This document shows, in pieces, positions 59,702 through 64,000 of a stretch of 64,000 bases of DNA. The stretch lies in the NCBI GenBank assembly GCA_040754075.1, contig JBFMDH010000003.1, positions 78,307 to 142,306 of the forward strand, read 5' to 3'. The notes under the pieces were generated by a model. That model searched no databases and was not told where the DNA came from. It saw only the letters and a program-made list of their open reading frames with translations. The translations under genes were made by a program, and so were the position numbers. Within the stretch, counting starts at the first letter, position 1, and each line of letters opens with the position of its first letter. This DNA is from Acidobacteriota bacterium (GTDB taxonomy: Bacteria > Acidobacteriota > Blastocatellia > UBA7656).

Positions 59702-62700
59702 CTAGTTGTTGCGACCACTGCTCGCGCCGCCCGCCGGGGTCATCGGCGCCGCCACAGGTTTATTGTGATAATTCGGATACGCAGGGCGTTTCGGACGAAC
59801 CACCGGGTTACGTTTCAACGCTGCCATCGCAACTTCAACAGCTTTTTCAAGCTGCGGGTCTTTGCCTTCACGCCACGCTCGCGGGTCCATCTCGACTTCA
59901 ATGTCGGGCGCGACCCCATGATTTTCAACTTCCCATTGGCTTTCAGGATTGTAGAAAGCAAAGTGCGGCGCGGTCACACTGCCACCATCAACCAATGCCG
60001 GATAACCGCCGATGCCGACCAGTCCCCCCCAGGTGCGTTTGCCAATGAGTGGACCAATCTTCATGCGACGGAACATCCACGGCATCAAATCGCCGCCCGA
60101 CCCGGCGTATTCATTGACAATCATGACCTTCGGACCCGGAATCACACCGTGCGGGGTGGTCGCTTCGCCGCCTTCGCGCACCGCCCAGTAACTCATCACC
60201 TGTTTGCGCAGGAAATCAACGATGTAATCGGCAGCCGAACCGCCACCGTTGAAACGTTCGTCAATCACCGCGCCGTCTTTATCGAGTTGGGCAAAGTAAT
60301 AGCGATTGAAATTGGAATAACCGCCGCCCGCCGTATCCGGCAACCAGACATAAGCGAGTTTGCCGCCGCTCATCTGCTCAACTTTGCGACGATTGCCCTC
60401 AATCCACGCGAGATTGCGCAAGCCGCCTTCATTAGCGACCGGCACTACGGTGACTTCCCGCGAAGCCGAACCATCGGGATTTGCGCCGATTTTAATGACC
60501 ACTTGTTTATTCGCGGTGCTCTCAAAAAATTGATAAAGGTTATCGGTTGCCGTGAGATTGCGACCGTTGACCGCAAGCAGGTATTCGCCTTCTTTAACAT
60601 TGACACCGGGTTGCGTCAGCGGGGCGCGGGTCTGCGGGTTCCAGTTTTCGCCGTTGTAAATTTTGGCGAAACGATAACGCCCGTTTTCGATTTTATAATC
60701 TGCGCCAAGCAAGCCGCCGGGCACGAAACCCGGACGCGGCACATCGCCGCCTTGAATGTAAAGATGACCGACCGAAAGTTCGCCGAGCATATCGCTAAAC
60801 AGATAATTCAAATCGGCGCGATGAGCGAGCGCCGCAAGATATGGCTCATATTTTTTCTCTGCGGCTTTCAAATCCAAGCCGTGATAATTGGGCGCGTAAA
60901 AGAAGTCACGCTCCATGCGCCAGACCTCTTTGTACATCTGCGTCCACTCAGACTTAGGGTCAATATAGACTTCCATTTCATCTGTGCGAATGCGTCCTTC
61001 GCCGGGTTTGATGGGCGTCATCGTGGAAGCGATGAACCAATTCTGTCCCTGCACATAAAGAACCTTTTCGCCGTTTGCCGAAAGGTCAAAGGCGTTGATG
61101 CCTTCAATTACCTTATCGAGTTTGCGTTTTTCCAAATCGAATTTATGCAGAATGCCGCCTTGAGTGCCGGGCGCAGTTGCGGCTTCGATGATGAATAAAT
61201 TATTCGGCTTGCCCGCAGCCATGCCGACATAGGTGCGATTCGGAATCGGCAATGCGAGAATGCGTTGACCGATGCCCTCGAAATCAATCGCGACTTTGAC
61301 GGGTTCGGGTTTCGCAGGTGGTTTCGGCGCTTCAGCCGGTTTTTCTTCGCTGACTTTTTCTTCATCGCTTTCCGGTGCCAGCGGTGAAGGCAAATCTTTC
61401 TTGAGCACGCAAACATAAACACTGCGCGTCGGACGGAACGGATAGGCAGACATATCAAGACCTGCGGTAGTGTTCACGGTGTCGGTGCTTGCCGTGAAGT
61501 AAAGATATTTGCCGCTCTTATCGAATGTCGGAAAGCGCGCATCGCTCATGCCATCGGTCACTTGATAGCTCTTGCTCTCTTCAATCGAGTAAACGTGAAC
61601 GGCGCGAATCCACGATTTATTGGCTTTGTTGTAAGCCAGCCAACGACTGTCAGGCGACCACGCGGGGTCAAAGGTTCCTGCGCCTGCATGGGTCGTATCA
61701 ACTTTGGTCGGCGTGCCTTTGGCAAGGTCAACGTACCAGAGATTCAGACGTTTGTCATAAAAGGCAATCTTTTTGCTATCGGGCGACCACGTCGGTGAAT
61801 AATAGAATGACGGGTCAAGGGCAATCTTTTTCACTTCGCCGATTCCCGATTGTTCGCGCAAATGCAAAGCGTATTCACCGGATTCATCGGAAAAATAAGC
61901 CACCCATTTGCCATCAGGTGACCACGAAGGGTCGCGTTCGGCAACCCCCGGCGTGTTGGTCAAATTGCGGGCATTTCCTTTTTCGGCAGGGACGCTCAAA
62001 ATATCGCCACGCGCTTCAAAAACGGCGCGCGCCCCCGTCGGCGAAATCCCGTAGTTGAACATGCGATTACCGATTTTTTCATAGCGGGCGCGAACCGAAG
62101 GCAAATCGCCGTTCAAGGTGATGTTGACTTTCTGGGTCTTGCCCGATTTCAAATCGAAAAGATTAATTACGCCGAATTGTTCGTAAATAATCGCGTCTGC
62201 GCCAAGCGATGCCGCCTTGATGTCATAGCCGGTATTTTGCAGCACCTGATTAACGCGCCTGGTGGTCGTGTCATAAGCAAACAAAGTGACTGCGCCGTTG
62301 CGGTCTGAAAGGAAATAGACTTTGTTGCCAGTCCACATCGGATTGAAATCGTTGGAATCAACCCGCGGGATTTTTTCAATACTCGAATCTTTCAAATCAG
62401 CAATCCAGACAGGGGTAGCGCGTCCGCCGCGATAGCGTTTCCAATTTTGAAAAGCGCGCGGCAACGGCACATACGCAAGACGCTGTCCATCGGTTGAATA
62501 AGCGCCTTCGTAAGCCATCGGCAACGGCACGACAGTTGGAGAGACGCCGTCAACTGACATGGTGAAAAGTTGCCCGGTGCGACCCGATTCGCTGGTGCGC
62601 CCGGAAACGAACAGAACATTTTTGCCATCAGGCGTCCATCCGACCACGCCATCATTCCCCGGATGATAGGTCAAACGACGCGGCACACCGCCGGTGGTCG

Positions 62701-62980
62701 GCACGACATAAACATCTATGTTGCCGTCATATTCGCCCGTGAAAGCGACCATCGACCCATCGGGCGAAAACAGCGGCGAGCTTTCCACACCGACACCAGT
62801 TGTCAGGCGCGAAGCTTCGCCGCCTTCGCGTCCGACGATCCACAAATCACCGGCAAACACAAAAACGATATGGGTTTTGCTCAATGTCGGTTGCCTGAAG
62901 AGCATCGGCTTATCGGTTTGCGCGAGGCCGGCGATTGCCAGCGTCAGCAAAAGAAATAGACTGAGGATTGCTTTTTTCAT
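59702..62980 (-). CDS. Tricorn protease-like S41 peptidase, copy 1
   Basis: 1092 residues, secreted (MKKAILSLFLLLTLAIAGLAQ), AGGAG before the ATG. The N-terminal half is a series of TolB/PD40-like blades with SWSPDGKWVAYFSD, TWSPDSKKIAFYD and AWSPDSRWLAYNK. A Glu/Pro/Lys-rich linker (about 530-555) leads to a second propeller. After the core region (SVGHLYIQGGD, with the base His) and a PDZ-like segment comes the S41 catalytic domain with ERFNGGG and EYAGSGGD. The Ser is at about 961, matching Ser965 of archaeal tricorn. It cleaves peptides, probably in the periplasm. A second copy lies directly upstream. Confidence 0.93.
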   Translation of the reverse strand: MKKAILSLFLLLTLAIAGLAQTDKPMLFRQPTLSKTHIVFVFAGDLWIVGREGGEASRLTTGVGVESSPLFSPDGSMVAFTGEYDGNIDVYVVPTTGGVPRRLTYHPGNDGVVGWTPDGKNVLFVSGRTSESGRTGQLFTMSVDGVSPTVVPLPMAYEGAYSTDGQRLAYVPLPRAFQNWKRYRGGRATPVWIADLKDSSIEKIPRVDSNDFNPMWTGNKVYFLSDRNGAVTLFAYDTTTRRVNQVLQNTGYDIKAASLGADAIIYEQFGVINLFDLKSGKTQKVNITLNGDLPSVRARYEKIGNRMFNYGISPTGARAVFEARGDILSVPAEKGNARNLTNTPGVAERDPSWSPDGKWVAYFSDESGEYALHLREQSGIGEVKKIALDPSFYYSPTWSPDSKKIAFYDKRLNLWYVDLAKGTPTKVDTTHAGAGTFDPAWSPDSRWLAYNKANKSWIRAVHVYSIEESKSYQVTDGMSDARFPTFDKSGKYLYFTASTDTVNTTAGLDMSAYPFRPTRSVYVCVLKKDLPSPLAPESDEEKVSEEKPAEAPKPPAKPEPVKVAIDFEGIGQRILALPIPNRTYVGMAAGKPNNLFIIEAATAPGTQGGILHKFDLEKRKLDKVIEGINAFDLSANGEKVLYVQGQNWFIASTMTPIKPGEGRIRTDEMEVYIDPKSEWTQMYKEVWRMERDFFYAPNYHGLDLKAAEKKYEPYLAALAHRADLNYLFSDMLGELSVGHLYIQGGDVPRPGFVPGGLLGADYKIENGRYRFAKIYNGENWNPQTRAPLTQPGVNVKEGEYLLAVNGRNLTATDNLYQFFESTANKQVVIKIGANPDGSASREVTVVPVANEGGLRNLAWIEGNRRKVEQMSGGKLAYVWLPDTAGGGYSNFNRYYFAQLDKDGAVIDERFNGGGSAADYIVDFLRKQVMSYWAVREGGEATTPHGVIPGPKVMIVNEYAGSGGDLMPWMFRRMKIGPLIGKRTWGGLVGIGGYPALVDGGSVTAPHFAFYNPESQWEVENHGVAPDIEVEMDPRAWREGKDPQLEKAVEVAMAALKRNPVVRPKRPAYPNYHNKPVAAPMTPAGGASSGRNN

Positions 62981-63056
62981 TTCGATTTCTCCTATAAATG
63001 ACCTGTCGGCGTGCCACCTTTAATCCGGTGACCTTGCCTTAAAAGAGCAACAGCGA

Positions 63057-63163
63057 GATTACCGAACAAACCGAAATGAATGAACAAACGGAAGCATCTG
63101 AAACCGTAGATTCAACTAACCATTGAGTAATCTTTTTCATTCATTTCGGTTTGTTCGGTAATC
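63057..63163. repeat. Perfect 27-bp inverted repeat between the tricorn-like genes
   Basis: Arms 63057-63083 and 63137-63163 are exact reverse complements (core ACCGAACAAACCGAAATGAA), separated by 53 bases. No T-run adjoins either arm. Confidence 0.9.
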
Positions 63164-63204
63164 GTTTTACTTTTCCTTAACCACGACGATTCGTAAATTG
63201 AAAG

Positions 63205-64000
63205 CTAATTCGAGCGACCGCCACTTGAGGTCATCGGCATCGCGCCCGTTGGTTTATTTTGATAATTCGGGAAGGGCGGCAATTTGTATTTTTGACGCGG
63301 ATTCTTTTTGAGTTCTTCCATCAAATATTCCACCGCTTTTTCAAGTTGCGGGTCGCGTCCCGCGCGCCACATCGCCGGGTCGAATTCAACTTCGATGTCC
63401 GCCGGAACGCCGACATTTTCGACTTCCCATTCGCCGCTCAGTCCATAAATCGCCGCATCGGGCGCAGTCACGCCGCCGCCATCCATCAACGTCGGCGCGG
63501 GGAATGATGCAATCAAGCCGCCCCAGGTGCGTTTGCCGATGGTCGGGCCAACTTTGGCTTTGCGAAAATACCAGGGCATGGCGTCGCCACCCGAACCCGC
63601 CATTTCATTAATCAACATGGCTTTCGGCCCGTAAATCGCGCCCGCCGGAACCGGCACGTCCTGACCGCCTTCACGATAATGAATCATACTCAGTTGCTGG
63701 CGCGTCAAATGTTGGACGATATAATCGGCAAGCAGCCCGCCCCCGTTGAAACGTTCATCCATCACCACGCCATCTTTATTGGTTTGCGCGAAGAAATAGC
63801 GGTTGAAACTGGTGTAGCCGCCGTTTGCCGTGTCCGGCATATAAACATAAGCGAGTTTGCCGCCGCTCATCTGCTCAACTTTGCGACGATTGCCCTCAAT
63901 CCACGCGAGATTGCGCAAGCCGCCTTCATTAGCGACCGGCACCACGGTGACTTCCCGCGCGCCTGTGCCATCGGGATTTGCGCCGATTTTAATGACCACT
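63205..64000 (-). CDS. Tricorn protease-like S41 peptidase, copy 2, N-terminus outside window
   Basis: Only the last 265 codons are in the window; the frame is open to base 64000. The catalytic domain is complete: ERFNGGG, NEMAGSGGDAMPW with the nucleophile Ser, and GPTIGKRTWGGLIASF. The last residues MTSSGGRSN resemble the Gly/Asn-rich tail of copy 1. It is a paralogue of the preceding gene, with 63840-64000 nearly identical in DNA to 60344-60503 while the rest has diverged. Confidence 0.93.
   Translation of the reverse strand, partial: VVIKIGANPDGTGAREVTVVPVANEGGLRNLAWIEGNRRKVEQMSGGKLAYVYMPDTANGGYTSFNRYFFAQTNKDGVVMDERFNGGGLLADYIVQHLTRQQLSMIHYREGGQDVPVPAGAIYGPKAMLINEMAGSGGDAMPWYFRKAKVGPTIGKRTWGGLIASFPAPTLMDGGGVTAPDAAIYGLSGEWEVENVGVPADIEVEFDPAMWRAGRDPQLEKAVEYLMEELKKNPRQKYKLPPFPNYQNKPTGAMPMTSSGGRSN

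Noticed and set aside
59648-61198. 516-residue plus-strand open frame antisense to the tricorn-like gene
   Set aside because: It is a mirror frame of a well-supported protease gene, lacks a ribosome site and shows no domain pattern. Long antisense frames are common opposite genes with this codon usage.

Overview
The window looks like chromosomal DNA of an acidobacterium, probably of the Blastocatellia type. This is inferred from gene content only: three giant outer-membrane receptors with an N-terminal carboxypeptidase-regulatory domain (Oar type), two tricorn-like S41 proteases, a VIT/vWA protein, a DUF6335 protein, DUF1559-type pseudopilin features and many secreted proteins with C-terminal aromatic ends. 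No rRNA, tRNA, CRISPR array, transposase or phage gene was seen. The housekeeping genes present are smc, miaA, lysS and a cold-shock gene.

Layout. 1-3.7 kb: the end of an esterase/SMP-30 fusion and a PAS-containing chemoreceptor. 4.4-10.2 kb: a 1912-codon smc gene whose P-loop is split by a complete 484-residue LAGLIDADG intein and which carries three more in-frame insertions. 10.2-13.6 kb: two uncharacterised proteins and miaA. 13.8-17.6 kb: a MacA-MacB type efflux operon ending in a terminator. 17.9-22.2 kb: a small secreted protein, a DUF1559-like pseudopilin, a LolA-like secreted protein and a GNAT acetyltransferase. 22.4-30.5 kb: lysS with a long C-terminal extension, then a minus-strand group (luciferase-like oxidoreductase, beta-ureidopropionase-like amidase, methyltransferase, HEAT-repeat protein, NCS1 permease) that suggests uptake and breakdown of a pyrimidine or hydantoin. 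This group is interrupted by a four-helix-bundle gene bracketed by inverted heptamer repeats. 30.6-36.3 kb: histidine phosphatase, CurA-like oxidoreductase, SIMPL protein and VIT/vWA protein. 36.9-58 kb: three TonB-dependent receptors interleaved with an ECF sigma/FecR-like anti-sigma pair, an FG-GAP propeller protein, a cold-shock protein, a haem-binding protein, an alpha-L-fucosidase and a DUF3298 lipoprotein. 58.4-64 kb: a CitE-like lyase and two tandem tricorn-like proteases, the second cut by the window end.

The most unusual signal is a family of short tandem arrays with a strict 7-bp period, usually in facing pairs. They occur inside smc (twice, in frame), across the start of the next gene (where one array encodes part of the signal peptide), between the efflux genes, upstream of the VIT gene, and as exact brackets around the four-helix-bundle (S23/IVP-like) gene. 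The unit differs at each site, but the period and paired layout are shared. With the intein and a separate 125-bp MITE-like palindrome downstream of two receptor genes, the window shows a genome heavily colonised by small selfish or structural elements.
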